25,554 bases of DNA from NCBI GenBank assembly GCA_903916165.1, contig CAIWVR010000645.1, forward strand, positions 1 to 25,554. The letters are read 5' to 3'. This document shows positions 1 to 9,372 of the stretch, one piece after another. How positions within the stretch are numbered: position 1 is the first letter of the stretch; each line of letters begins with the position of its first letter. Under the pieces are notes generated by a model that saw nothing but the letters and a program-made list of their open reading frames with translations, was not told the DNA's origin and did not search any database. The position numbers and the translations under genes were made by a program. The stretch is from an uncultured Hyphomicrobiales bacterium (GTDB taxonomy: Bacteria > Pseudomonadota > Alphaproteobacteria > Rhizobiales > Beijerinckiaceae).

Positions 1-168
1 ACGATGAACCGCTTCGATCCAAAAACCGGTGATGTGACCGAATATCCCTACCCCCATGCAGCACTGGCGATGCGCGAGTTCGTCGTCGATTCCAAGGGGC
101 GCAGGGGGTCCGGCGGCACAACGACCAACAAGGTCGGTTATTTCTACTTGGCTCAGGCTGCCAAGTAG
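1..168 (+). CDS. C-terminal end of a streptogramin lyase (Vgb)-like beta-propeller protein, 5' truncated by the window
   Basis: The open frame enters from the window edge and encodes the last 55 residues before TAG at 166-168. The strings RFDPKTGDVTEYPYP and NKVGYFYL resemble the final blades of virginiamycin B lyase-like/SMP-30-like propellers, where a DPKTG...EYP repeat is followed by a 'DSKGR' strand. The usual Trp-Phe-Gly after DSKGR is absent (it reads GRRGSGG), so this end may be diverged. The stop codon sits in the first copy of a 14-bp tandem repeat. The catalytic part is outside the window, so function cannot be judged. It lies on the same strand as the molybdo-hydroxylase genes 215 bp downstream, but whether they are cotranscribed is unclear. 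Confidence 0.55.
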   Translation, partial: TMNRFDPKTGDVTEYPYPHAALAMREFVVDSKGRRGSGGTTTNKVGYFYLAQAAK

Positions 169-218
169 GACCTGCCAAGTAGGACCTGCCAAGTAGGACC
201 TGCCAAGCAGGACCTGCC
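158..218 (+). repeat. 14-bp tandem repeat, about 4.4 copies, spanning the stop codon
   Basis: The unit CTGCCAAGTAGGAC starts at 158, 172, 186 and 200 (the fourth copy has one change, AAGCAG) and is followed by a partial CTGCC at 214. The first copy contains the stop codon of the upstream gene. Because 14 is not a multiple of three, each added copy would change the frame, but the TAG in copy one already ends translation, so expansion only lengthens the 3' untranslated part. This looks like recent slippage. Confidence 0.9.
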
Positions 219-246
219 GACAAGTTCTGGCTGCAAGACCCATGCG

Positions 247-279
247 CCGCGCGATGATCTGAAGCCCAGCATCGCGCGG
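247..279 (+). other. Perfect 10-bp inverted repeat (hairpin) downstream of the partial gene
   Basis: CCGCGCGATG (247-256) pairs exactly with CATCGCGCGG (270-279) across a 13-nt loop. No U-run follows, so this is not a classical intrinsic terminator. It may be a Rho-type 3' end structure or mRNA-stabilising stem for the upstream transcript. The rest of the 169-383 gap shows no gene. A smaller GGGACC/GGTCCC hairpin (351-366) lies just before the next ribosome binding site. Confidence 0.5.
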
Positions 280-383
280 GCGGACTTGGCCTATAGACGA
301 AAGGTCAATACCGCAACCGCCGCCTCTGGGATGAAATCATCCAAAAGAAAGGGACCTGCCGGTCCCGCGGGGAGGGGCCTGCC

Positions 384-851
384 ATGGCGCATACAATCAC
401 GCTCCAGGTGAATGACGCACGACACGACATCACCGTCGACGATCCCGACATGCCTCTGCTCTATGCGCTGCGCGACGACCTTGGCCTCAACAATCCGCGC
501 TTCGGCTGCGGGCTCGGGCAATGCGGTGCCTGCACCGTCCATGTCGATGGCGTCCCCGTGCGCTCCTGCTCCCTTCCCGTCAGCGCTGTCGGTGCCGGCA
601 AGATCACGACGCTGCACGGACTGGGTTCGCGCCAGGCACCACATCCGCTCCAGACGGCCTGGATCGAGGAGCAGGTCAATCAATGCGGCTATTGCATCAG
701 CGGCTGGATGATGGAGGGCGCAGCCCTGCTCGCGCGCAACCCCAGGCCGACCGAGACGGAGGCGCGTGCCGCGTTCGCCGATCTCATCTGCCGGTGCGGC
801 ACGCATAATGCCGCTGTCAGGGCTGTCCTGCGCGCCGCGAAACAGGCCTGA
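384..851 (+). CDS. (2Fe-2S) small subunit of an isoquinoline 1-oxidoreductase-type molybdenum hydroxylase
   Basis: The 155-residue protein carries two [2Fe-2S] clusters that pass electrons from the molybdenum site of the partner subunit to an external acceptor. The plant-ferredoxin-type cluster is marked by Cys42, Cys47, Cys50 and Cys62 (GCGLGQCGACTV). The second, helical cluster domain is marked by Cys101/Cys104 (QCGYC) and Cys136/Cys138 (ICRCG). The length and lack of a FAD domain fit the IorA/nicotinate-dehydrogenase-small-subunit group rather than three-subunit CoxSML. GGGGAGGGG at 369-377 places the start at 384. The large subunit starts 8 bp after the stop, so the two form an operon. 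There is no signal peptide; export with the Tat-bearing large subunit is known for this family and inferred here. The substrate is unknown. Confidence 0.9.
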   Translation: MAHTITLQVNDARHDITVDDPDMPLLYALRDDLGLNNPRFGCGLGQCGACTVHVDGVPVRSCSLPVSAVGAGKITTLHGLGSRQAPHPLQTAWIEEQVNQCGYCISGWMMEGAALLARNPRPTETEARAAFADLICRCGTHNAAVRAVLRAAKQA

Positions 852-859
852 GGAGCGAC

Positions 860-3139
860 ATGATGAACCATCTTCAGCTCGACCGCCGTGCGTTTCTCTC
901 CGCAACCGGGGCCTTCGTCATCGGCATCGCCGCGCCCGACACCTGGGCGCAAACGGCAAAACCATCGCCGAAAGCGCCCAACAATCCCGCCCTGCTCGCC
1001 GACAGTCTCGACGCCTATCTGGCGATCGACAAGGACGGCAAGGTCGATGTCTTCTACGGTGCCATCGACGGCGGCCAGGGTCTCGAAATCTCGATCGCGC
1101 AAATGGTCGCCGAAGAGCTCGATGTGCCGCTGTCTGCGATCCGCATGGTTCTGGGCGACACGAGACGCACGGTGAACATGGGCGGGGCGAGTGGCGCGCA
1201 AGGCGTCTCGCGGCGCGGCACGTCGCTGATGAAGGCGGCCGCACAGGCGCGCCAGATCCTGCTGGCGGAAGCGGCCAGGGCGCTGGCGGTGCCGGTCTCC
1301 GAACTGGAGGCCAAGGACGGCGTCATCTCGTCGCGCCGCGATCCGGCGCGGCAGATTTCCTACGGGCAGATCATCGGTGGCAAAGCCTTCCGCGCGGATG
1401 TGCGCTGGAATGGCCTGTGGGGAAACCCGCACGACATCGCCACCGATGCGCCACTGAAGAGCTACAAGGATTACAAGATCATCGGCCAGTCGCCGCGTCG
1501 CATCGATCTCCCGAAAAAAGTGTTCGGCGAGCAGGATTTTCCCGGTGATGTCCGTCTGCCCGGCATGCTGCATGCGCGCATGGTGCGCCCGCCGGTCGCC
1601 GGTGCAACGCCTGTCAGCGTCGACGAGGCATCGCTCGCCGGCATCCCCGGCGCGCGGATCGTTCACATCAAGGATTTTCTCGCCGTCGTCGCCCCAAAGG
1701 AATGGGATTCGATCCGCGCGTTACGCGCGCTGAAAGTCACGTGGTCGGCTGCAACGCCTGATTTCCCGACGCATCGCGAGGTGCACCAGCACATCCGCAA
1801 GGCGAAAGTCACCCAGCGCACCATCGAGCGTGAGACGGGCAATCTCGAGGACGGGCTGGCGAAGGCCGCGCGCGTGATCAGCGGCGAATATGAATATCCG
1901 ACACATTCCCACGCCAGCATGGGCCCCGGCTGCGCGGTGGCCGACGTCACCGCTGACGGCGCGACGATTTATACATCGACCCAGAAACCGCATTACGCCG
2001 CCGATGGAATTGCCGATCTTGTCGGGCTCGCGCGCGACAAGGTGCATGTGATCTGGATGTTCGGCACGGGGTCCTACGGGCGCAACGACCAGGGCGATGC
2101 AACCGCCGATGCCGCCGTGCTGTCCAAGGCGCTGGGCAAGCCCGTGCGCGTGCAATGGATGCGCGAGGAAAGCCTTGGGTGGGATCCCAAAGGCACGGCC
2201 GCAGTCAATTTCTGCAAGGCGGGGATCGACGACAAGGGCGAGGTGATCGCCTATGAACTCGTATCACGCGGCTTCTCGCGCGAGAATGTCGCGACCAACG
2301 AGGGGCGCGCCGCAGCCACGCTGGCCGGCCAGCTGCTGGGGGCCAAGCCCGAGCCCAAGAACAGTTTCAACATCCCCTTCGCCTCCTACACTTTTGCGCA
2401 TAATCGCGTGGGATGGGAAACCGTCGGCCCCTTGATGGAGCGCGCGTCGCCCTTGCGCTCGACGCATCTGCGCGATCCCTATGGCCCGCCCATTCTCTTC
2501 GGCAGCGAATCCTTCATGGATGAAATCGCCGCCGCCGTGCAGATGGACCCGGTCGATTTCCGGATGCGCTATCTCAAACACCCGCGCGACATCGATGCCG
2601 TGCGCATTGCCGCCGAAAAGGCCGGCTGGCAGAAGCGCGTGTCGCCGCGCAAGGATGTCGATGCGACGCAGGACGTGGTTGAGGGGCGCGGCATTGCCTA
2701 TCGGCGTCACTTCGACACGTTCATTGCGCTGGTGGCGGAAGTGCGCGTGAACCGCGCAACCGGTGTGGTGCAGCCCACGCGCCTTGTGTGCGCACATGAC
2801 GTCGGGCTGATCGTCAATCCCGAAACGCTGCGCCATGTGATCGAGCGCCAGCTCGTCTACGGAACCGGCCGCACGACGGTCGAGGAACTGACGTGGAATC
2901 GCGACATGGTGACGAGCCTCGACTGGGCGAGCTATCCGGTCCTGCACATGGAACATGTCCCGCCAAAGATCGACATTCACCTGATCGAGCGACCGGACGC
3001 ACCGCCCTCGGGCGCCGCCGAAATGGCGCTCGGCCTGGTGCCAGCCGCGATGGGCAATGCGGTTTTCGACGCCACCGGCGTCCGGTTGCGCAAGGTCCCG
3101 TTCACGCCAGCCAGCGTGAAGGCAGCTCTGAACGCGTGA
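860..3139 (+). CDS. Molybdopterin-binding large subunit, xanthine dehydrogenase/IorB family, with Tat signal
   Basis: The 759-residue catalytic subunit should hydroxylate an aromatic or N-heteroaromatic ring, or oxidise an aldehyde, using a Mo-molybdopterin cofactor. The N-terminus reads LDRRAFLSATG, a twin-arginine signal, followed by a hydrophobic stretch and AWA-like cleavage region near residue 30. Family landmarks are GGQGLEISIAQMVAEEL (about 71-87), the FGTGSYGRNDQGDA cofactor loop (401-414) and VQWMREE. Near the C-terminus, GAAE puts Glu721 at the position of the catalytic base, followed by NAVFDATGVRLRKVPFTP. The gene follows the small subunit by 8 bp. No cytochrome c electron acceptor gene is visible, unlike many IorAB-type loci. 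It converges on pcaGH, so a product leading to protocatechuate is a possible, unproven link. Confidence 0.88.
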   Translation: MMNHLQLDRRAFLSATGAFVIGIAAPDTWAQTAKPSPKAPNNPALLADSLDAYLAIDKDGKVDVFYGAIDGGQGLEISIAQMVAEELDVPLSAIRMVLGDTRRTVNMGGASGAQGVSRRGTSLMKAAAQARQILLAEAARALAVPVSELEAKDGVISSRRDPARQISYGQIIGGKAFRADVRWNGLWGNPHDIATDAPLKSYKDYKIIGQSPRRIDLPKKVFGEQDFPGDVRLPGMLHARMVRPPVAGATPVSVDEASLAGIPGARIVHIKDFLAVVAPKEWDSIRALRALKVTWSAATPDFPTHREVHQHIRKAKVTQRTIERETGNLEDGLAKAARVISGEYEYPTHSHASMGPGCAVADVTADGATIYTSTQKPHYAADGIADLVGLARDKVHVIWMFGTGSYGRNDQGDATADAAVLSKALGKPVRVQWMREESLGWDPKGTAAVNFCKAGIDDKGEVIAYELVSRGFSRENVATNEGRAAATLAGQLLGAKPEPKNSFNIPFASYTFAHNRVGWETVGPLMERASPLRSTHLRDPYGPPILFGSESFMDEIAAAVQMDPVDFRMRYLKHPRDIDAVRIAAEKAGWQKRVSPRKDVDATQDVVEGRGIAYRRHFDTFIALVAEVRVNRATGVVQPTRLVCAHDVGLIVNPETLRHVIERQLVYGTGRTTVEELTWNRDMVTSLDWASYPVLHMEHVPPKIDIHLIERPDAPPSGAAEMALGLVPAAMGNAVFDATGVRLRKVPFTPASVKAALNA

Positions 3140-3153
3140 ACGAATGAACGTGC

Positions 3154-3177
3154 AGGGCCCGCCTGCAGGCGGGCTCT
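3154..3177. terminator. Hairpin between the convergent molybdo-hydroxylase and pcaG genes
   Basis: GCCCGCC (3157-3163), loop TGCA, GGCGGGC (3168-3174). The stem extends by a G-U, a G-C and an A-U pair to 3154/3177. It lies in the 48-bp gap between two convergent stop codons, so it can serve both strands, although neither side has a long U-run. Confidence 0.6.
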
Positions 3178-3187
3178 GTTGCTGTTG

Positions 3188-3817
3188 TCAGATGTCGAAA
3201 AACACCGTCTCGCCGTCGCCCTGAAGGACGATGTCAAAGGTGTAGACGGTCTTGCCATCCTTCAGCGTCGGAACAGCGATCAGCGTATCGCGGCGCTTCT
3301 TGAGTTCGATGCCCGACAGGATCGGATCGGCCGCATTGGCGGCCTGCTCGTCGGCAAAATACATGCGCGTATTGAGCCCCGTGTTGATGCCGCGCGAGAC
3401 GATCCAAAAATTCACATGCGGCGCCATTCTGCGGCCCTCGCGGCCCAAAACTGACCCTGGCTTGATCGTGGTGAAACGATAGATGCCCGAGTCGAAATCC
3501 GTGCAGGCACGTCCCCAGCCCCGGAAATCCTTGTCGACGGTGCCGGTCTTCTGGCGGTCGCCAGGATGGTTGTAGCGGCCGTCCGCATTGGCCTGCCAGA
3601 TCTCGAGAAGCGCATCGCGCACGGGATGCCCCGAGCCGTCGATCACGCGCCCCTCGATAAGGATCGGGATCCCCGACGTGGTGGCCCCGACAAGAATATT
3701 GTCGAAATTGGTCTGGAAAATATCGAAGCCTGCCTGGTGCGGTGACAGGCCGATGTGGACATAGGGACCGGCCGTCTGCGATGCGGTTTCCTTGAGATAG
3801 CTCAGCGGCTGAGTCAT
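3188..3817 (-). CDS. pcaG: Protocatechuate 3,4-dioxygenase alpha subunit
   Basis: The 209-residue protein is the structural subunit of the intradiol dioxygenase that opens protocatechuate to beta-carboxy-cis,cis-muconate. It shows the intradiol fold signatures GPYVHIGL near the N-terminus, an IEGRVIDGSGHPVRDALLEIWQA core (about 53-75), GRYNHPGD and GWGRACTD. It keeps the beta-like layout but lacks the two-His iron motif: the beta HIHF is HVNFW here, as expected for the non-catalytic alpha chain. The start at 3817 lies 3 bp after the pcaH stop, so the two genes are translationally coupled in the order pcaH-pcaG. Further pca genes (pcaB, pcaC, pcaD) are not present beside it, apart from a distant carboxymuconolactone-decarboxylase-family gene at 9373-9915. 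Confidence 0.93.
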   Translation of the reverse strand: MTQPLSYLKETASQTAGPYVHIGLSPHQAGFDIFQTNFDNILVGATTSGIPILIEGRVIDGSGHPVRDALLEIWQANADGRYNHPGDRQKTGTVDKDFRGWGRACTDFDSGIYRFTTIKPGSVLGREGRRMAPHVNFWIVSRGINTGLNTRMYFADEQAANAADPILSGIELKKRRDTLIAVPTLKDGKTVYTFDIVLQGDGETVFFDI

Positions 3818-3820
3818 GGA

Positions 3821-5626
<1,806 letters not shown>

Positions 5627-5630
5627 GCCA

Positions 5631-6299
5631 TTAGCAGAATTGCGACAGCCAGACGGAGCGCGCGCGAACGGTCTCGCGATACATCGCCTCGAATTCCTCC
5701 GGCGGATAGGTGTGCGTGGAGGGGCGTGCGAGCAAAGCGGCTGACCAGGCGGACAGGTTTGGAAAATGCTCGAGCCGGCCAAGCGGATAAACCCGGTCAA
5801 GAAAGGCGTAGCGCTGCAAGAAAGGCGCATAGGACGCATCGAGCAGCGAGTAGCTGGTGCCGTTGAAATAGGGGCCGCCGGACCGCTGCGACAGAGCTTG
5901 CTCCAGTTTGCCAAGCGGATCGTCCACGAAGGCGAGCGCACGGTCGAAATCCTCCTGCGACTCCGCATAGGCGCAGCCGGTCACCTTTGCGGCGAAGGTC
6001 GGCAGATAATCCATCCACGCCCGGTTCAGCGCGCGCTCGACGGGATCTGACGGATGAAGGCGGGGCGCGATGGTTTCGTCGAGATATTCGCAGATCGCGT
6101 TGGATTCAAAAAGCGACACCCGATCGTCAATCCGCAGAACGGGGACTTTCCGGTGCGGCGAAATCGCGACGAACCAGTCCGGCCGATTGTCGCGTTCGAT
6201 CTGCCTGAACGCGAATGGCACGCCCTTCTCGCGCAGAACAATCGCGGCGCGCTGCACCCACGGGCAGGTCTTGAAACTGACAAGCAGATATTCGGTCAT
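5631..6299 (-). CDS. Glutathione S-transferase family protein with catalytic-cysteine motif
   Basis: The 222-residue protein begins with a thioredoxin-like domain: SFKTCPWVQRA (Cys12-Pro13), KVPVL with the cis-Pro that contacts glutathione, and FESNAICEYLDE, the ES motif that holds the gamma-glutamyl group. The C-terminal helical domain follows from about residue 85. The CPxxQR motif is that of Cys-type GSTs (omega, beta or lambda-like), which perform thiol transfer, reductive dehalogenation or isomerisation rather than classical conjugation. In aromatic pathways such proteins can isomerise maleyl intermediates, but the SSCS-type motif of maleylpyruvate/maleylacetoacetate isomerases is absent. 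It is convergent with the LysR gene and lies on the same strand as the upstream Bug gene, with about 250 bp between. Confidence 0.85.
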   Translation of the reverse strand: MTEYLLVSFKTCPWVQRAAIVLREKGVPFAFRQIERDNRPDWFVAISPHRKVPVLRIDDRVSLFESNAICEYLDETIAPRLHPSDPVERALNRAWMDYLPTFAAKVTGCAYAESQEDFDRALAFVDDPLGKLEQALSQRSGGPYFNGTSYSLLDASYAPFLQRYAFLDRVYPLGRLEHFPNLSAWSAALLARPSTHTYPPEEFEAMYRETVRARSVWLSQFC

Positions 6300-6395
6300 G
6301 GCTGGGCCTCGAAAAATTATTCATATGTGATCCTATCATGCCGACCAAGGGACAGGATCATGTCCATCTCCGGACTCGGATGGGTTCAGATCTAA

Positions 6396-6569
6396 CCCAC
6401 TATCACGCTCTTTACTCACTTCAGCGCGGCAATCAGCGTGGTGACCGAAGCGCAGCTGGATGCTTTTCAGTTCAAGTTCCTGAACGCGCCGCTCACCGAT
6501 CCGCAACTGAAGGAAGCGATCCAGCTTCCCCTCGCGCCCAAACAGGACGCTACTGGTCGGCATCGATGA
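6396..6569 (+). pseudogene. Possible gene remnant (about 57 codons, no start, unrecognised)
   Basis: The 250-bp gap between the GST and Bug genes contains a frame from the TAA at 6393 to the TGA at 6567 that lacks an ATG near its start but has protein-like composition (FKFLNAPLTDPQLKEAIQLP in its middle). Its last 20 bases overlap the end of the Bug gene on the other strand. It may be the 3' end of a gene lost by deletion. I do not recognise the family, and it could be a chance open frame. Nothing else was seen in 6300-6549. Confidence 0.25.
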
Positions 6570-7599
6570 TCTCGTTATATTGCGCGATCACCGCCTTCGA
6601 CGTGCGCGAATATTTCTGAAGGAGTTCCAGCAGCGGCTTGCCGGCAATGGGGCTGATCTCGATCTTCATGCGTTGCGCATCCTGCGTAAATTCCGGATCG
6701 ACGATCATCGCCTTGAAGGCCGCCTCCAGAATTTGTGCCCGGTCAGCCGGTATGTTGGGCGGCGCGACGAAAGGCAATGAGGTGACAAAGGGCAATTCGG
6801 CAAAATCGACCAGGGCGCGCTGTTGCTCATCCCGGGCGATTTCCAGTCCTGTGGGGACATTTTCGTAACCAGCCATCCGTGTCTGGCGTCCAAACTGGAC
6901 CAGCGGACGGATGCCGCCATCCTTCAGGAGATGCGGATGGCTCGATTCCACCGACGACGTGCCAATGATGTGGCCATCAAGTTCGCCGTTCAGCAGCCCT
7001 ATCCAGATCGAACCGGCACCGGGATATCCGGTAATGACATCAACGTTGAGCCCCAGTGCCTTCTTCGACACTTTGGAGAGAAGGTGGTTGGTCGCTCCCG
7101 GCACGGTGCCAAGCCGCGTGCGCAGGCCGGGCCCGTAGAGATCCGCCACATTCATCGCCGGATGGTCCTTGCGGACCCAGAGAATGCACGCCTCGTTCGC
7201 ATAGGTCGACAGCGAGCCCAGCCAGGTAAAGCCGAGCACATCAAACTTGACATTGGGGGCCCCACGAAAGCCGGTGAGCGGAATGCCACGATCGAGCTGA
7301 CCGATCACGGATCCGTCACGCAAGGCCATTTGATAGATATTGTTGGCCGCGATAACACCGCCGGCCCCCGGGATGTTCTTGACGATGATGCCCGGCGCGC
7401 CCGGGATGAAGCGTCCGAAGTGCCGCGCCACGAGGCGGCTTGCGAGATCGTTGAACCCGCCCGCTGTGAAACTGCTGATGAGCGTAATAGGATGGGTCGC
7501 ATAAAAATCGCTGCCGGTTTGCGCGCCGGCACCTGAACCATTCAGCAGGCCAAACATTGTCATGCCCGCTATGATAGCGGAGCGTCTCCACTGACCCAT
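6550..7599 (-). CDS. Bug/TctC-family periplasmic substrate-binding protein (Bug 1)
   Basis: The 349-residue protein has a signal peptide cleavable after AGA (about residue 26) and the Bug fold landmarks: the first ligand loop FTAGGFNDLASRLVARHFGRFIPG (Asp51), VKNIPGAGGVIAANNIYQ and DVITGYPGAGSIWIGLLNGE. Bug proteins bind organic acids, often aromatic or dicarboxylic, for tripartite tricarboxylate transporters or for signalling. No TctA/TctB gene is present. It has one unpaired cysteine (Cys138), unlike Bug 2, 5 and 6. GGGGGG before the ATG supports the start. It is divergent from a cupin gene across a 150-bp gap with a dyad. The ligand cannot be read from sequence. Confidence 0.88.
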   Translation of the reverse strand: MGQWRRSAIIAGMTMFGLLNGSGAGAQTGSDFYATHPITLISSFTAGGFNDLASRLVARHFGRFIPGAPGIIVKNIPGAGGVIAANNIYQMALRDGSVIGQLDRGIPLTGFRGAPNVKFDVLGFTWLGSLSTYANEACILWVRKDHPAMNVADLYGPGLRTRLGTVPGATNHLLSKVSKKALGLNVDVITGYPGAGSIWIGLLNGELDGHIIGTSSVESSHPHLLKDGGIRPLVQFGRQTRMAGYENVPTGLEIARDEQQRALVDFAELPFVTSLPFVAPPNIPADRAQILEAAFKAMIVDPEFTQDAQRMKIEISPIAGKPLLELLQKYSRTSKAVIAQYNEIIDADQ

Positions 7600-7656
7600 A
7601 TTGCCCCCCGAAGTGCCGCTATTGCTTGCGGTCTGGCCGGATGGTCCCCGGAAACG

Positions 7657-7683
7657 GCATGGCTGTCAAACAAGGTGCCATGC
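7657..7683. promoter_or_regulatory. Candidate operator: GCATGGC-N13-GCCATGC dyad in the Bug 1/cupin divergent gap
   Basis: Two perfect 7-nt arms (7657-7663 and 7677-7683) flank 13 nt. Each arm is followed by a -35-like hexamer pointing outward: TGTCAA at 7664-7669 (TTGACA on the minus strand) and TTGACA at 7684-7689 (plus strand). No convincing -10 was found at 17 nt for either. The symmetry suggests a regulator site controlling both divergent genes; no regulator gene lies next to it. Confidence 0.4.
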
Positions 7684-7749
7684 TTGACAATGCAGGGCGA
7701 TGACTGAAACTCCTCTGGCAACAAGAAGACACAAAAGGGAGAGGCTCCA

Positions 7750-8283
7750 TTGAGCATTCGTCGCGTCGTTACGGGCCATAATGCAGAAGGCCGGTCCTGC
7801 TTCCTATCCGATGAGGCAGCGCCCAACGTCTTCCAGCGCCACGTCGGCAGCACAAAGGTCACGGAGCTCTGGAAAACCTTCTCCGCACCCGCCAGCAATG
7901 CAGACGCTCCCGAGCCGACGTCGCCTCCCTATAAATTGACGCCACCAGAAAATGGCACGTCACTGCGCATCATCTCCTATCCGCCGGATTCGATCCGCCT
8001 CGCTTCGCTGGAGAAGGAACGCGCGGGCGCGGCCGATGAGGCAAGTGGCCGCGCCGCTGCGCTCGATCGCGGCAACCCGCGCCATCCGGGTTTCCATAAG
8101 ACGCATTCGGTGGATTATGCCATCGTTCTGTCGGGCGAGATCTACGCGCTGATGGATGAAGGCGAGACACTGTTGCGCGCAGGCGACGTGCTGATCCAGC
8201 GCGGCACCAATCACGCCTGGAGCAACCGCACGGAGGAGCCGGCCGTGCTCGCTTTCGTCCTGATCGATGCCACGCCACTCTGA
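7750..8283 (+). CDS. Single-domain cupin protein, BLL6423-like
   Basis: The 177-residue protein uses a TTG start preceded by GGGAGAGG at a good distance; no ATG lies near. The cupin core is at residues 112-175: GFHKTHSVDYAIVLSGEIYA, then GETLLRAGDVLIQRGTNHAWSNR with His155. The motif-1 HxH is altered to HxxH with Asp122, a pattern of the BLL6423-like group found beside aromatic catabolic genes. The role could be a small dioxygenase, an isomerase or a ligand-binding protein; none is established from these residues. It is convergent with Bug 2 (42-bp gap, no clear terminator) and divergent from Bug 1. Confidence 0.8.
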   Translation: MSIRRVVTGHNAEGRSCFLSDEAAPNVFQRHVGSTKVTELWKTFSAPASNADAPEPTSPPYKLTPPENGTSLRIISYPPDSIRLASLEKERAGAADEASGRAAALDRGNPRHPGFHKTHSVDYAIVLSGEIYALMDEGETLLRAGDVLIQRGTNHAWSNRTEEPAVLAFVLIDATPL

Positions 8284-8325
8284 ACCAGGCCGACCATACG
8301 CGCATATAACGCTCGTGTGGTACCA

Positions 8326-9363
8326 TCATCGTATGTTGTTCAGGACGCCTTTCAACCGCTCGACGACATCCGGGGGCGTCGCATAAATCTCGTTGAGAAT
8401 GACCTGCATGTCGGCCCCCGAAGTCGGCGAGGGCTTGTCACCGACGATCTTCAGGAATTCGGCGCGCAGCTCCTCATCGTTCATGGCGCTCATGAACGCG
8501 CCGCGAATCTCGGCTGCGCGTTCGGCAGGAAGGCCAGGCGGCGCGAGATAGGGGCGCGTGATCTTCTGGGGAGCCACCAGCACGCGCAGCATCTGGCGGC
8601 CGGCCTCGTCGGGGATCAGGTCCAGCGCGAGTGGGACATCTTTCACATCCGGATGCTTTTCCAGCCCGAGCTGGACGAGAAAATTCAGCTTGCCGTCACG
8701 CAGCCAGTCAGGCTTGGAGGACAGGATGCTGGACCAGCTCCAGCCGCAGCGCCCGTCCACCTCGCCGCGTTCGACCGCCATGACGGTTTCCTGCGTTCCG
8801 ACATAGCCGGAAATGACCCGGAATTTGGTGCCCATGGTGGCGTTGAGGACCATGGGAAAAATATCGGTCGACGAGGCAGCGCCCGTCCCCGCCACCGTGA
8901 CCTCACGGGTGCGGGCGTCCTCGATGGTCTTCACGACCGATTTTTCGCCCGTGACGCAGAAGCTGACATCGCTTTCAATGGCCCCCACAGCGGTGAAGTC
9001 GCTTGTCTTGTATTTCACCGCACGCGCAGAAATCAACGGCTCGAGGATCGGCCCGGTGGCAAAGGCACCAATATAGGTGCCGTCTCTCGGCGCGACGGAA
9101 TAGAGATATTCCAGCGCCCGGACGCCACCAGCACCCGGTAACAGCTCGACGCGCACGCCCGCATGGCCGGGCAGATATTTTCCGATATGGCGCGCAATCA
9201 TCCGCGCGCCGGTGTCGAGCCCGCTGCCAGCCGTTCCGGCAACCGCAATGGTGAGGAACTTGCCTTTGAAATAGCTTTCACCTTGCTGGGCAAGGGCGAT
9301 CGCGGGCGCCGCGCTCAGCAGAAGGACAGCCGCCACGCGGAAGAAATTTCGGGAGACGATCAT
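8326..9363 (-). CDS. Bug/TctC-family periplasmic substrate-binding protein (Bug 2)
   Basis: The 345-residue protein has a clear signal peptide (RNFFRVAAVLLLSAAPAIALA, cleavage before Gln26). The ligand loop is AGTAGSGLDTGARMIARHI (Asp50). Other landmarks are ELLPGAGGVRALEYLYSVAPRDGTYIG and RVISGYVGTQETVMAVERGEVDGRCG. Cys136 and Cys206 are the only cysteines of the mature protein, 70 residues apart, as in Bug 5 and Bug 6, and may form a disulfide. The gene starts 9 bp after the carboxymuconolactone-decarboxylase-family gene and is cotranscribed with it. The ligand is unknown. Confidence 0.88.
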   Translation of the reverse strand: MIVSRNFFRVAAVLLLSAAPAIALAQQGESYFKGKFLTIAVAGTAGSGLDTGARMIARHIGKYLPGHAGVRVELLPGAGGVRALEYLYSVAPRDGTYIGAFATGPILEPLISARAVKYKTSDFTAVGAIESDVSFCVTGEKSVVKTIEDARTREVTVAGTGAASSTDIFPMVLNATMGTKFRVISGYVGTQETVMAVERGEVDGRCGWSWSSILSSKPDWLRDGKLNFLVQLGLEKHPDVKDVPLALDLIPDEAGRQMLRVLVAPQKITRPYLAPPGLPAERAAEIRGAFMSAMNDEELRAEFLKIVGDKPSPTSGADMQVILNEIYATPPDVVERLKGVLNNIR

Positions 9364-9372
9364 GACAAGTCC

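Noticed and set aside
158..218. CRISPR-like array
   Set aside because: The 14-bp units are directly adjacent with no spacers, and no cas gene is present.
689..1666. 325-codon open frame on the minus strand
   Set aside because: Antisense to both molybdo-hydroxylase genes, which show full cofactor motifs.
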